DNA of 64,000 bases from UBA668 sp039796575. GTDB taxonomy: Bacteria > Actinomycetota > Acidimicrobiia > Acidimicrobiales > Ilumatobacteraceae. The notes under the pieces were generated by a model, which saw only the letters and a program-made list of their open reading frames with translations, searched no databases and was not told where the DNA came from. This document shows, one piece after another, positions 1 to 9,016 of the stretch. How positions within the stretch are numbered: position 1 is the first letter of the stretch; every line of letters begins with the position of its first letter. A program made the position numbers and the translations under genes. The stretch lies in the NCBI GenBank assembly GCA_039796575.1, contig JBDKJP010000061.1:22121-86120 (forward strand), given 5' to 3'.

Positions 1-1
1 G

Positions 2-748
2 GTGCACGCCAACTGCACATACCACAACCGCGAGATCGAAGGTCTCGGCGGCGAGGCGCTCGACGCCGACACGGTGGCCGACCAGTTCGCCGAGCTCGGC
101 GCACGCCTCGCGCCGTACGTGTGCGACACCGTGGAGATGCTGCACGAGGCACTCGACCGCGACGACGCGCTGCTGCTCGAGGGCGCGCAGGCCACGTTCC
201 TCGACCTCGATCACGGCACGTACCCGTTCGTCACCTCCAGCAACCCCACGGCGGGCGGCGCGTGCGTGGGCACCGGCATCGGGCCGCGGTACCTCACCCG
301 CATCGTCGGCATCACGAAGGCGTACGCCACCCGCGTCGGCAGCGGCCCGTTCGCCACCGAGCTCACCGACGAGCTCGGCGACAAGCTGGTCGAGATCGGC
401 CGCGAGTTCGGCACCGTCACCGGCCGTCGCCGTCGTTGCGGCTGGCTCGACCTGGTGATGCTGCGCAAGGCCGTGCGCATCAACAGCCTCACCGAGCTCG
501 CCCTCACCAAGCTCGACGTGCTCGACACGTTCGAAGAGGTGAAGGTGTGCACCGAGTACGACGCCGACGGCCGCCCGGTCTACGCCGTGCTGCCCGGTTG
601 GCTCACCGACCTCAGCTCGGTCACCGAGCTCGACGCGCTGCCCGCGAAGGCCCGCGACTTCGTGGCCCTCGTGGAACGTGAAGTGGGCATCCCCGTGAAG
701 ATCGTCGGCACCGGTGCCGAGCGCGAGAGCTACGTGATCTGGTCATGA
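2..748 (+). CDS. purA: Adenylosuccinate synthetase, C-terminal part (start outside window)
   Basis: Adenylosuccinate synthetase joins IMP and aspartate using GTP, the first committed step from IMP to AMP, in the cytoplasm. About 248 C-terminal residues of a roughly 430-residue enzyme are present; the reading frame is open to the left edge, so the gene begins upstream. Visible family motifs are LLEGAQ followed by DHGTYPFVTSSN, then GTGIGP, KAYATRVGSGPF and TGRRRRCGWLD, which form the IMP and GTP pockets. It ends with the ATGA overlap that starts purB, so the two consecutive AMP-pathway genes are translationally coupled. The identification is secure; only the missing N-terminus limits it. Confidence 0.97.
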   Translation: MHANCTYHNREIEGLGGEALDADTVADQFAELGARLAPYVCDTVEMLHEALDRDDALLLEGAQATFLDLDHGTYPFVTSSNPTAGGACVGTGIGPRYLTRIVGITKAYATRVGSGPFATELTDELGDKLVEIGREFGTVTGRRRRCGWLDLVMLRKAVRINSLTELALTKLDVLDTFEEVKVCTEYDADGRPVYAVLPGWLTDLSSVTELDALPAKARDFVALVEREVGIPVKIVGTGAERESYVIWS

Positions 749-2049
749 TCCCCCGCTACACGATGCCCGAGATGGCGGCCGTGTTCTCCGACACGGCCCG
801 CTTCGGCCGGTACCTCGAGATCGAGCTGCTGGCCACCGAGGCGCACGTGGCGTTGGGCATCGTGCCGGCGGCCGACGCGGTGGCGTGCCGCGAACGCGCG
901 CCGATGGTCGACGAGGCGTTCGTGGCCGCGGTCGACGAGCGCGAGAAGATCACCGACCACGACGTCGCGGCGTTCGTCGACGTGGTGCAGGACGCCATCG
1001 GCAAGCCCGCCGGCGCATGGATCCACTACGGCCTCACCAGCAGCGACGTGGTCGACACGGCGTGGATGTGGATGCTGCGCGACGCGTGCGACCTGCTGCT
1101 GCACGCCGCCGACGGCCTGTTGGCCGCGCTGGTGCGCATGTCCCGCGAGCACCGCGACACGGTGATGATCGGCCGCACGCACGGCATCCATGCCGAGCCC
1201 ACCACGTTCGGGGCGAAGGTGGCGCTGTGGGCGCTGCAGGTCGACCGCGACCGCACCCGCCTGCGCGCCGCACGCGACACGGTCGCGGTGTGCAAGCTCA
1301 GCGGCGCCGTCGGCACGTTCAGCAACATCGACCCGTCCATCGAGGCGCACGTCGCCTCGGCGCTCGGTCTGCGCGCCGTGCCCGCCACACAGGTCATCGC
1401 CCGCGATCGCCACGCCGAGTTCCTGTACGCATGCGCCTCGGTGGGCGCCACGATGGAGCTCATCGCCGTCGAGCTGCGCCACCTGCAGCGCACCGAGGTG
1501 CGCGAGGTGCAGGAGGGGTTCAAGGCCGGGCAGAAGGGCTCCAGCGCGATGCCCCACAAGCGCAACCCCATCAGCGCCGAGACCATCAGCGGACTCAGCC
1601 GAGTGCTGCGCGGCAACCTCCAGGCCGGCCTGCAGGACGTGGCGCTGTGGCACGAGCGCGACATCTCGCACAGCTCGGTCGAGCGGGTCGTGCTGCCCGA
1701 CAGCGCGCTGCTCGCCTACTACGTGATGCGCCGCATGACCCGCCTGCTCGACGGGCTGCAGGTGTTCCCGCAGCGCATGCTCGACAACCTGTGGGCCAGC
1801 CACGGTCTGGTGTTCAGCCAGCCGGTGCTGCTCGGCCTGGTGCAGGCCGGCCTCACCCGCGACGAGGCCTACCGCATCGTGCAGGAGAACGCCGGCCGCG
1901 CATGGGACGAGAGCGTCTCGTTCCGCGAGCTGCTCGAGGCCGACCCGCGGGTCACCGTGCCCGCATCGGTGCTCGACGACGCGTTCGACCTGTCGCGCAG
2001 CGTGCGCCACGCGGGTCGCGGCGTCGACGCGCTCGACGCGCTGGGCTGA
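745..2049 (+). CDS. purB: Adenylosuccinate lyase
   Basis: This enzyme splits adenylosuccinate to AMP and fumarate and also acts on SAICAR in purine synthesis. The product is 434 residues, normal for the short bacterial PurB type. The fumarase/aspartase superfamily signature SSAMPHKRNP lies near residues 266-275, and the upstream TSSDVVDT and GRTHGIHAEPTTFG segments provide the other catalytic regions. The start ATG overlaps the purA stop (ATGA), fixing the start. A convergent small gene follows five bases after the stop. Confidence 0.97.
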   Translation: MIPRYTMPEMAAVFSDTARFGRYLEIELLATEAHVALGIVPAADAVACRERAPMVDEAFVAAVDEREKITDHDVAAFVDVVQDAIGKPAGAWIHYGLTSSDVVDTAWMWMLRDACDLLLHAADGLLAALVRMSREHRDTVMIGRTHGIHAEPTTFGAKVALWALQVDRDRTRLRAARDTVAVCKLSGAVGTFSNIDPSIEAHVASALGLRAVPATQVIARDRHAEFLYACASVGATMELIAVELRHLQRTEVREVQEGFKAGQKGSSAMPHKRNPISAETISGLSRVLRGNLQAGLQDVALWHERDISHSSVERVVLPDSALLAYYVMRRMTRLLDGLQVFPQRMLDNLWASHGLVFSQPVLLGLVQAGLTRDEAYRIVQENAGRAWDESVSFRELLEADPRVTVPASVLDDAFDLSRSVRHAGRGVDALDALG

Positions 2050-2053
2050 CCCG

Positions 2054-2467
2054 TCAACCGCGTCGGCCGATGCCGGCCGACTTCAACACCGCCGCCGGCA
2101 CGCCCACCGCACGCCACGCCTCGTACTTCACGCCGGTCCGATCGCCGTAGCTCTTCGCGACCTGCACGAACGCGCGCTCTCGTGCCGCGAGGTCGACCTT
2201 GTTCTCCAGTACCTCCAGCTCGCGCTGCAGATCGATGCGCTGCTGCACCAGCTGCAGTTCCGCGATGGGTGACGCAGTCGCCAGCGCCCGTTCGGCCGCG
2301 GACAACTGTCGGCGGATGGTCTCGGGCGTACGCTTGCGTCCGCGCACCGGCTTGTTGGCCTTCAGCGCCTCGAGATACTCACGAACCACCCGACCCTCCA
2401 TTCGGCCTTTCGCAAGCGCGGCTTTGTGCGCATCGCTGAGCGGGTTCTTCGGACCGGGCTTTCCCAT
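2054..2467 (-). CDS. Small basic coiled-coil protein of unknown function
   Basis: The product is 137 residues and I do not recognise its function. It begins MGKPGPKNPLSDAHKAAL, has a basic stretch around GRKRTPETIRRQL, and then a long region rich in Leu, Glu, Gln and Arg (residues about 60-115) that looks like a coiled coil. A TTG seven codons upstream keeps the frame open, but the ATG at 2467 is preceded by a GAGG and is preferred. It is divergent from the thioesterase gene and convergent with purB. A nucleic-acid-associated role is only a guess from its charge. Confidence 0.7.
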   Translation of the reverse strand: MGKPGPKNPLSDAHKAALAKGRMEGRVVREYLEALKANKPVRGRKRTPETIRRQLSAAERALATASPIAELQLVQQRIDLQRELEVLENKVDLAARERAFVQVAKSYGDRTGVKYEAWRAVGVPAAVLKSAGIGRRG

Positions 2468-2520
2468 GACCTCGATCGTAATTCTCAATCACCGCGTTTG
2501 CCAGAGAGGAATTTGCTCGA

Positions 2521-3342
2521 ATGGAGCTCCGCACCTTGTTCGACTTGGAACCACATGGCCCCGACACATTCGTCGGAATCGGGCCGCGCTATCCGTGGGG
2601 TGGCCTGTACGGCGGGCAGATCGTGGCCCAGGCGCTGCGGGCAGCGGCTGCCACGGTCGACGGTTCACAACAAGTGCACTCACTCCGTGCGTATTTCATC
2701 CGCCGTGGTGATCACACCGAACCGATCCGGTTCGAGGTCGATCGCATCCGAAATGGCCGCAGTTTCACCACCCGTCGCGTCGTTGCGCGTCAGGCAGTTG
2801 GCGCCATCCTGAACCTCGAGGCGTCGTTCCAGGCCTTCGAAGAGGCCGACGACATCCAGACCGTGCGCCCGCCCGTCGGTGTGCCCGGCCCCGACGAGCT
2901 GAAGGGCGAGCGGTGGCTGGAGGCGTTCGAGCGGCGCGAAGTGCCTGCCGCACGGCTGGCCGAGATGGTCGACGGCGAGCGCACCGGCGCAGGTCGTTCG
3001 CTCGCGTGGATGAAGACCATCAACGAGATCGGCGACGACCAGTTGCTGCAGCGGTGCTGGATGGCGTACATCAGCGACGACATGCCCACCGACGCCGTGC
3101 GCAACGCGCATCCCGACTTCGCCGGCACCCACGGGATGACCTTCAACGCCAGCCTCGACCACACCATCTGGTTCCACCGCCCGGTGCGCGCCGACCGGTG
3201 GCACCTGTACGACGTCACCTGCCACTCGTACGTGGGCGCCCGCGGCCTGTCGATCGGGCACGTGTTCAGCGACGACGGCATCCACGTGGCCACCATCGCC
3301 CAAGAGGTGTTGGTGCGCGATGTGCGTCGCAAGCAAGACTGA
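2521..3342 (+). CDS. Acyl-CoA thioesterase II (TesB family)
   Basis: A 273-residue double-hotdog thioesterase that hydrolyses acyl-CoA to free acid and CoA. The N-terminal hotdog contains GGLYGGQIVAQAL and HSLRAYFIRRGD, the C-terminal one NASLDHTIWFHRP and the end motif SIGHVFSDDG, the usual TesB arrangement. A GAGAGG Shine-Dalgarno sequence sits about 12 bases before the ATG. The gene is followed six bases later by pyrE, probably in one transcript. The family is clear; chain-length preference cannot be read from sequence. Confidence 0.92.
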   Translation: MELRTLFDLEPHGPDTFVGIGPRYPWGGLYGGQIVAQALRAAAATVDGSQQVHSLRAYFIRRGDHTEPIRFEVDRIRNGRSFTTRRVVARQAVGAILNLEASFQAFEEADDIQTVRPPVGVPGPDELKGERWLEAFERREVPAARLAEMVDGERTGAGRSLAWMKTINEIGDDQLLQRCWMAYISDDMPTDAVRNAHPDFAGTHGMTFNASLDHTIWFHRPVRADRWHLYDVTCHSYVGARGLSIGHVFSDDGIHVATIAQEVLVRDVRRKQD

Positions 3343-3348
3343 CGCACC

Positions 3349-3882
3349 ATGAGCCTCGACGCACTGGCCGACAAGATCAACTCCATCGCCCGCCTCACCG
3401 GCACCTTCACGCTGCGGTCCGGGCAGACGGCCACCGAGTACTTCGACAAGTACCGGTTCGAGGCGCAGCCGGCACTGCTGGCCGAGATCGCCGCGGCCCT
3501 CGCCCCGATGATCCCCGAGGGCACCGAGGTGCTCGCCGGGTTGGAGATGGGTGGCATCCCCATCGCCACCGCGCTCTCGCTGCACACCGGCATCCCCGCC
3601 GCGTTCGTGCGCAAGGAGGCCAAGACCTACGGCACCGCGCAGCTCGCCGAGGGCAGCGACATCGTCGGCAAGCGCGTCACGGTGGTGGAGGACGTCATCA
3701 CCACGGGCGGCCAGGTGGTCATCAGCACCAACGACCTCCGTGCGCTCGGCGCGAACGTCGAGCACGTGCTGTGCGTCATCGACCGCAGCCCCGACCACGG
3801 CGCTGCGCTCGCGGCCGAGGGCCTGCAGATGCACGCACTGCTCACCCGCGCCCAGCTCGACGCCGCCGAATCCCGCCGCTGA
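3349..3882 (+). CDS. pyrE: Orotate phosphoribosyltransferase
   Basis: Transfers phosphoribose from PRPP to orotate in pyrimidine synthesis. The 177-residue product has the PRPP-binding signature VTVVEDVITTGG at residues 110-121, and the substrate segment GLEMGGIPIATALS with FVRKEAKTYG before it, as in the short actinobacterial and archaeal PyrE type. It lies six bases downstream of the thioesterase. Three palindromes follow within 80 bases of the stop. Confidence 0.93.
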   Translation: MSLDALADKINSIARLTGTFTLRSGQTATEYFDKYRFEAQPALLAEIAAALAPMIPEGTEVLAGLEMGGIPIATALSLHTGIPAAFVRKEAKTYGTAQLAEGSDIVGKRVTVVEDVITTGGQVVISTNDLRALGANVEHVLCVIDRSPDHGAALAAEGLQMHALLTRAQLDAAESRR

Positions 3883-3884
3883 CC

Positions 3885-3960
3885 CGCGAACTTAAGTTCG
3901 CGCGCCTCCCCCGGGGAACTTCAGTTCGCGCGCCCGCCCCGCGAACTTACGTTCGCGGGG
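3885..3960. repeat. Three clustered GAACTT palindromes between convergent genes
   Basis: Three related inverted repeats lie in 76 bases: CGCGAACTTAAGTTCGCG (3885-3902, perfect 18-bp palindrome), GAACTTCAGTTC (3916-3927), and a hairpin with the 10-bp stem CCCCGCGAAC/GTTCGCGGGG and loop TTAC (3937-3960). They separate pyrE from the convergent FAD oxidase gene, and the third includes that gene's last codons and stop. A bidirectional terminator or a protein-binding cluster are both possible; no T-run follows. Confidence 0.75.
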
Positions 3961-5305
3961 CGGGGAGGAGGACGCCGGGGTTGAGGATGCCGTGGGGGTC
4001 GAGCGCGTGTTTCACGGCGCGCAGTGCGGCCACGGTGTCGGCGCCCTGCAGGCGTTCGAGCCACGCGGTCTTGGCGACGCCGATGCCGTGCTCGGCGCTG
4101 ATGGTGCCACCGAGCTCGATGGCCGTGGACAGCACGGCCTCGGTGACCTCGGCGGCCCGATCGGTGGCACCGAGCACGTTGACGTGCACGTTGCCCTCGG
4201 CGAGGTGGCCGAACACGATGAGCTCCGCACCGTCGATGGCGTCGACCACGGAAGTCACCCGGTCGAGCAGCTCGGCGAGCCTCGGCACGGGCACCGCGAC
4301 GTCGAGCTTCAACGGCACGTCCTTCGCCCCGATGCCGATGGTGACGTGGTCGCGGATGCGGTAGAGCTGATCGCGCTGCGCGCCGAGGGCCATGACGCCA
4401 CGCCGGTCGCCGATGAGCGCGGCGAGCTCCATCGCCGGGTCGCTGTGCGCCGCGCAGTCGACCATCACGAACGCGCCGGCGAAATCGACGGGCAGCGGCG
4501 GGCCGATGCCGAGGTGGTCGCACGCGACGTGCACGGCGGCGGGCATCAGCAACTCCACCGCATCGAGCGACGGCAGGGTGCGCAGCAGCGGCAGGAGGTC
4601 GACCGCGTCGGCCACCGACTCACAAGCCACGAGCGCCGCAGCGGTGTGCCGGTACCAAGGCACCAGCTTCAGACGGGCGGCGGTGACGATGGCGAGCGTG
4701 CCCTCGCTGCCGACGACGAGGCTCGGCAGGTGAGGCCCGGCGGTCTCCTTCGGCAGGCCGCGCATCTGGTCGACGACGCTGCCGTCGGCCAGCACGGCCT
4801 GGATGCCGGCCACCTGCGCGCGCATCGTGCCGAACCGCACGACCCGCGAGCCGCCCGCATTGGTGCTCACCGCACCGCCCACGGTCGCGGTGGCCCTCGC
4901 ACCCCAGTCGACGGCGAAGTCGACACCGGCGGTGCGGGCGTGCTGCTGCAGCGCCTCGATGGTGACACCGGCGCCGGCGGTGACCTGCATGGCCAACGTG
5001 TCGACCGGGTCGAGGCGCGTCAGGCGCTGCGTGCTCAGCACCACCTCACCGGCGCGCGGCACGCTGCCGCCCACGAGCCCGGTGTTGCCGCCCTGCGGCA
5101 CGATGGCCACGCCTTCCGCGGCACAGGCTCGCACCACGGCGGCCACTTCGTCGACGTCGCCGGGACGCACCACCGCACGAGCGGTGCCGTGGTACTTGCC
5201 CAACCAGTCGGTCTCGTACGTCGCGCGCACGTCGTCGTCGACCAGCACGTGGTCGGCGCCGACGACGTCGCGCAGCGCGTCGACGAATGCGTCGGCCACC
5301 GTCAC
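3947..5305 (-). CDS. FAD-linked 2-hydroxyacid oxidase (GlcD / D-lactate dehydrogenase family)
   Basis: A 452-residue flavoprotein expected to oxidise a 2-hydroxyacid such as D-lactate or glycolate. The N-terminal PCMH-type FAD-binding domain shows IVPQGGNTGLVGGSVP and VGSEGTLAIVT; the C-terminal FAD-oxidase domain shows GHLAEGNVHVN and the end motif SAEHGIG. The GTG start at 5305 overlaps the stop of the upstream LarA-like gene (GTGA), which decides it over a GTG two codons later. The stop lies inside a hairpin. Coupling to a racemase-like gene suggests a shared hydroxyacid substrate. Confidence 0.88.
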   Translation of the reverse strand: MTVADAFVDALRDVVGADHVLVDDDVRATYETDWLGKYHGTARAVVRPGDVDEVAAVVRACAAEGVAIVPQGGNTGLVGGSVPRAGEVVLSTQRLTRLDPVDTLAMQVTAGAGVTIEALQQHARTAGVDFAVDWGARATATVGGAVSTNAGGSRVVRFGTMRAQVAGIQAVLADGSVVDQMRGLPKETAGPHLPSLVVGSEGTLAIVTAARLKLVPWYRHTAAALVACESVADAVDLLPLLRTLPSLDAVELLMPAAVHVACDHLGIGPPLPVDFAGAFVMVDCAAHSDPAMELAALIGDRRGVMALGAQRDQLYRIRDHVTIGIGAKDVPLKLDVAVPVPRLAELLDRVTSVVDAIDGAELIVFGHLAEGNVHVNVLGATDRAAEVTEAVLSTAIELGGTISAEHGIGVAKTAWLERLQGADTVAALRAVKHALDPHGILNPGVLLPAPRT

Positions 5306-6558
5306 TCCACGATGGTGGCGCCGGCGGGCAGTTCGCCCAGCAGTGCGTCGCTCACCCAGCAACGGGTGAGGTGCAGGGTGCTCTCGATGCGCACGACGCG
5401 CTTGGGTTGGTCGAACGCACGGCCGCACATCGACAGCGCGGCCTTGATGCAGTCGTCCTCGCTGGGCAGCACCATCGGCATGCGGCTGCGGCGCACCCCG
5501 GCGATGCCGGCGGTGAAGCAGTTGATGTAGGTCTTCTTCCAGTCGATCTGCACGGCGAGCGACGACGGGATGAAATCGGCGAAGCCCACGCCCAGCACGT
5601 TGCCGCCCGACACCGGCGTGATCGACAGCAGCACGATGGTGCTCACGTCCGGCTCCTGGAGGTCGGCGAGGCCGTGCACCCAGAAGCGGCCGGTGACGTT
5701 GGGGTCCATCGTGGTGCCGCTGATGTCCTTGCCGCCCTTCTCCACGATGAGCACGTCGATCTGCGGGAACGGCAGCGCGGGCACCAGCGTGCGCGCGTAG
5801 TCGGTGAGCTCGCGTTCGAGGTCGCCGCCGACATCGGTGGACGTGAGCGCCTGCACGCGCACCACTTCGCCGCTGGCCGACTCGAGCGAGGCCACACCAC
5901 CGAGCAGTCGGCCGGTGCCGCGCAGTGCCTCGATGCCGTCGAGGATGCGGTTGCGCATCTCGACCGGTCCGCACGCGTGGATCTGCGCCGCGCCGGGCTG
6001 CTTGCCGAACCCGACCACGGCCATCTTCGTGCAGCCGCTCTCGATGGGTCCCTTGAAGCACGTGTGCGGCTTCACCCGGTTGACGGGGAAGATGCGGTCG
6101 GCACCGGCGGCGTGACGGTCGAGGTAGAGCGGCATGCCACTGGGCGTGCGGGCCACTTCCACCGTCTCCATCGAGGCGCGGATCTCGGCGCCGATGGCCT
6201 CCTCGGTCATGCCGAGCGATTCGAGCATCGCCTTCTGGCCTTCGGCCGTGGCGCCACCGTGGCTGCCCATCGCCGGCACCACGAACGGCTCGGCGCCGAG
6301 CGCGCGCAGACCACTGATGACGCCGCGCAGCAGGCCGACGCGATCGGTGAGGCCACGGCTGCCGCCGCCCACGGCCACGGTCATGCCGGGCGTGACGTGC
6401 CCGGCGAGGCGGGCCACCACGTCGTCGTGCGCGGCCTGCGCGACGTCGCCGATGGGCTCGGGTTGCGGCACGGGCAGCGTCACCTCGGTGAGCGCCGGCA
6501 CCTTCAGATCGGGGTGGAACGGCAGCTCCACCCCCTGCACCAATTGGTCCCAGTTCAC
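5302..6558 (-). CDS. LarA-like (DUF2088) racemase-family protein
   Basis: A 418-residue protein of the family that includes nickel-dependent lactate racemase LarA. Family hallmarks are a glycine-rich GGGSRGLTDRVG segment and PAMGSHGGATAEGQ in the N-terminal half. The GTG start at 6558 has a GGAGGGG about 12 bases upstream; the frame is open further but that would cross the divergent lipoprotein gene. LarA needs a nickel-pincer cofactor made by LarB, LarC and LarE, none of which is in this window, so activity and substrate are inferred. It is translationally coupled to the FAD oxidase gene downstream. Confidence 0.75.
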   Translation of the reverse strand: MNWDQLVQGVELPFHPDLKVPALTEVTLPVPQPEPIGDVAQAAHDDVVARLAGHVTPGMTVAVGGGSRGLTDRVGLLRGVISGLRALGAEPFVVPAMGSHGGATAEGQKAMLESLGMTEEAIGAEIRASMETVEVARTPSGMPLYLDRHAAGADRIFPVNRVKPHTCFKGPIESGCTKMAVVGFGKQPGAAQIHACGPVEMRNRILDGIEALRGTGRLLGGVASLESASGEVVRVQALTSTDVGGDLERELTDYARTLVPALPFPQIDVLIVEKGGKDISGTTMDPNVTGRFWVHGLADLQEPDVSTIVLLSITPVSGGNVLGVGFADFIPSSLAVQIDWKKTYINCFTAGIAGVRRSRMPMVLPSEDDCIKAALSMCGRAFDQPKRVVRIESTLHLTRCWVSDALLGELPAGATIVE

Positions 6559-6596
6559 GTCGTCACCGTACCCCTCCGGGCGCGAGGGGCGACAGG

Positions 6597-6602
6597 TAGG
6601 GT
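6597..6602 (+). promoter_or_regulatory. Leaderless -10 box for the esterase lipoprotein
   Basis: TAGGGT ends 8 bases before the ATG at 6611, and no Shine-Dalgarno is present, so transcription probably starts at or next to the start codon. Confidence 0.55.
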
Positions 6603-6610
6603 GCCCGACC

Positions 6611-7774
6611 ATGACCTCTTGGCGAGTGATCCTCGCGGCCGGCCTGGTGTTCAGCGTCGCCGCATGTTCCGACGACGGTTCTTCTGCGGGCGACACCACG
6701 GTCGCGGTCGAGAGCTCGGCGTCCGAGACCACGGTTGCCGCGGAGACCACCGTGGCCGAGACCGTCGAGCCCGTGGCCCCCGAGACCACCGCCGCGCAGG
6801 AGCCCGAGTGGGAGGCCGTCACGGCGCCCGCCGACTGCATGTGCAGCGACGGCAGCGGGTTCACCTACTTCGTGCGCAAGGCCGACCCGACGAAGGTGGT
6901 GTTCTACCTCGAGGGTGGCGGTGCGTGCTTCGACGCCGGCACCTGCGGCCCCGACAGCTCTGCCTTCAAGCGCACCGTCGGCGCCGGTCCGAACGACCGC
7001 ACTACAGGCGTGTTCGACTTCGGCGACCCGCGCAACCCGTTCGACGGGTGGAGCATCGTGTACGTGCCGTACTGCACGGGCGACGTGCACGTCGGCAACA
7101 ACACGATGGACTACGGCAACGGCATCGTGATCGAGCACAAGGGCGCGGTGAACGGCACGGCGGCGCTGAACGCGATGGCCGAGCGGTTCCCCGATGCCAC
7201 CGAGCTGGTGGTCACCGGCGAGAGCGCGGGCTCGGTGCCCACGCCCATGTACGCCGGCCTGGCCAGCGACCTGCTGCCCGACGCGCGCATCACCGTGCTG
7301 GCCGACGGCTCGGGCGCCTACCCCGACATCCCCGCCATCAACGCGTACATCGGTGGCAACTGGGGCACGTTGAACGCCGTGCCCGACTGGCCCGAGAACG
7401 AGGGCATGACGGCCGAGCAGTGGAGCTTCCCCGGTCTGTTCATCCAGTCGTGGAAGCACGCGCCCGACATCACGTTCGCCCGTCACGACTATGCGTTCGA
7501 CGAGACGCAGGCGTTCTTCTCGAGCCTCGCCGGCATCGCGGCCGACGACCTCGTGTCGTTGATCGACAAGAACGAGGCGCAGATCGAGGCCGCGGGTGTC
7601 GACCTGTTCAGTTACATCTCGCCCGGCGACAGCCACACCGTGCTCGGCAAGCCCGACTTCTACACCGACACGCAGAACGACGTCGCGTTCGTCGACTGGG
7701 TGACCGCGCTGGTGGCGGGTGAGCCGGTCACCGACAACCACTGCAACACCACCGCGAACGGGTGCCGAGCATGA
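6611..7774 (+). CDS. Pectinacetylesterase/Notum-family lipoprotein
   Basis: A 387-residue exported lipoprotein with an esterase fold. Residues 1-19 are a lipoprotein signal with lipobox SVAAC (Cys19), followed by a Ser/Thr/Glu-rich linker to about residue 70. The catalytic part has GGGACF, VPYCTGDVHVG, the nucleophile motif GESAGS (Ser near 205) and a late GDSH that can supply the histidine, as in pectinacetylesterases. The natural ester substrate is unknown; de-acetylation of a polysaccharide is the family-based guess. The start ATG has a leaderless -10 box, and the stop overlaps the next start (ATGA). Confidence 0.82.
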   Translation: MTSWRVILAAGLVFSVAACSDDGSSAGDTTVAVESSASETTVAAETTVAETVEPVAPETTAAQEPEWEAVTAPADCMCSDGSGFTYFVRKADPTKVVFYLEGGGACFDAGTCGPDSSAFKRTVGAGPNDRTTGVFDFGDPRNPFDGWSIVYVPYCTGDVHVGNNTMDYGNGIVIEHKGAVNGTAALNAMAERFPDATELVVTGESAGSVPTPMYAGLASDLLPDARITVLADGSGAYPDIPAINAYIGGNWGTLNAVPDWPENEGMTAEQWSFPGLFIQSWKHAPDITFARHDYAFDETQAFFSSLAGIAADDLVSLIDKNEAQIEAAGVDLFSYISPGDSHTVLGKPDFYTDTQNDVAFVDWVTALVAGEPVTDNHCNTTANGCRA

Positions 7775-9009
7775 CGATGGAACACGTCGTGGTCGTCGGC
7801 GCGTCGCTCGCCGGGCTGCGCGCCTGCGAGTCGTTGCGCACCGAGGAGTTCACCGGCCGCATCACGCTGGTCGGCGCGGAGCGCGAGCTGCCGTACGACC
7901 GTCCGCCGCTGTCGAAGAAGGTGCTCGCCGGTGAGTGGGAGGTCGATCGCATCCGGTTGCGCAAGGCCGAGGAGTTCGAGTCGCTCGGTCTCGACCTGCG
8001 CCTCGGTGTGCGCGCCACGGGCCTCGACACCGATGCCCGCACCATCACGCTCGACGACGGCAGCACGGTCGGCTACGAGGGTCTCGTCATCGCCACCGGC
8101 TCGGCGCCGCGTCGCGTGCCGAACCAGCAGCCGCTCGACGGCGTGCTCGAACTGCGCACCCTCGCCGACTCGGTGAACCTGCGCGACCGCATCGCCGACG
8201 GCAACGCACGCGTCGTCATCATCGGTGCCGGCTTCATCGGCCTCGAGGTGGCGGCCACCGCGCGCCAGAAGGGTTGCACGGTCACCGTGCTCGAGGGCGC
8301 GCCGGCCCCGATGATCCGCGGCCTCGGCGTGGAGATGGGCATCGCGGTCGCGGGCGTGCACCCGCGCAACGGCGTCGACCTGCGGTGCGGCGTGCAGGTG
8401 CGCGGCATCGAGGGCGAGCACGGCAAGGTCACCGGCGTCACGCTGGCCGACGGCACGTTCATCCCTGCCGATGCGGTCGTGGTCGGTGTGGGTGTTGCCC
8501 CCGCCACCGAGTGGCTCGACGACACGCCGCTCGCGTTGCGCGACGGCATCGTGTGCGACCCGACGCTGTTCACCGGCGTGCCCGGTGTGTACGCGGCGGG
8601 CGACTGCGTGCGCTGGCCGAACCTGGTGTTCGAGGGCCACGACGACTGCGAGATGCGCGTCGAGCACTGGACCAACGCCGCCGAGCAGGGTGCCGCTGCG
8701 GCGCGCAACCTGTTGGCGGTGAGCCGCGGCCAGGAGCCCGAGGCGTATCGCAGCGTGCCGTTCTTCTGGAGCGACCAGTTCGACAGCCGCATCCAGTTCG
8801 TCGGCCGCGCCCACGGTGGCGACGACGTGCACGTGTTCGCCGGCAGCACCGACGGCGCGTTCGCCGCGCTCTACGGGTGGGAGGGTCGCCTGCGCGGTGT
8901 GCTCGGCGTGAGTATGCCGAAGATGGTGATGCCGTTCCGTGCGCTGCTGAACGAACGCGCCAGCTGGGACGACGCCCTCGCCAAGGCCGCCGCCCTCACC
9001 GCCGGCTGA
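7771..9009 (+). CDS. Ferredoxin/rubredoxin reductase-like FAD oxidoreductase
   Basis: A 412-residue NAD(P)H-dependent flavoprotein of the type that passes electrons to ferredoxin for oxygenases and P450s. The FAD motif VVVVGASLAGLRACESL opens the protein, followed by YDRPPLSKK; the NAD motif VIIGAGFIGLEVAA lies near residue 150, the second FAD contact VYAAGDC near 273, and a C-terminal reductase domain ends it. The start overlaps the previous stop (ATGA); a second ATG two codons later is possible. No ferredoxin or oxygenase is adjacent, so the partner is unknown. Confidence 0.9.
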   Translation: MTMEHVVVVGASLAGLRACESLRTEEFTGRITLVGAERELPYDRPPLSKKVLAGEWEVDRIRLRKAEEFESLGLDLRLGVRATGLDTDARTITLDDGSTVGYEGLVIATGSAPRRVPNQQPLDGVLELRTLADSVNLRDRIADGNARVVIIGAGFIGLEVAATARQKGCTVTVLEGAPAPMIRGLGVEMGIAVAGVHPRNGVDLRCGVQVRGIEGEHGKVTGVTLADGTFIPADAVVVGVGVAPATEWLDDTPLALRDGIVCDPTLFTGVPGVYAAGDCVRWPNLVFEGHDDCEMRVEHWTNAAEQGAAAARNLLAVSRGQEPEAYRSVPFFWSDQFDSRIQFVGRAHGGDDVHVFAGSTDGAFAALYGWEGRLRGVLGVSMPKMVMPFRALLNERASWDDALAKAAALTAG

Positions 9010-9016
9010 CTCGGGG

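Noticed and set aside
730..2010. Long open frame antisense to purB
   Set aside because: High-GC genes often leave long open frames on the opposite strand; the product is His/Gly/Arg-rich low complexity and no ribosome site is present.
5287..7722. Very long plus-strand frame across the LarA-like and esterase genes
   Set aside because: It is an antisense and frame shadow of three recognisable genes, with Arg/His-rich composition.
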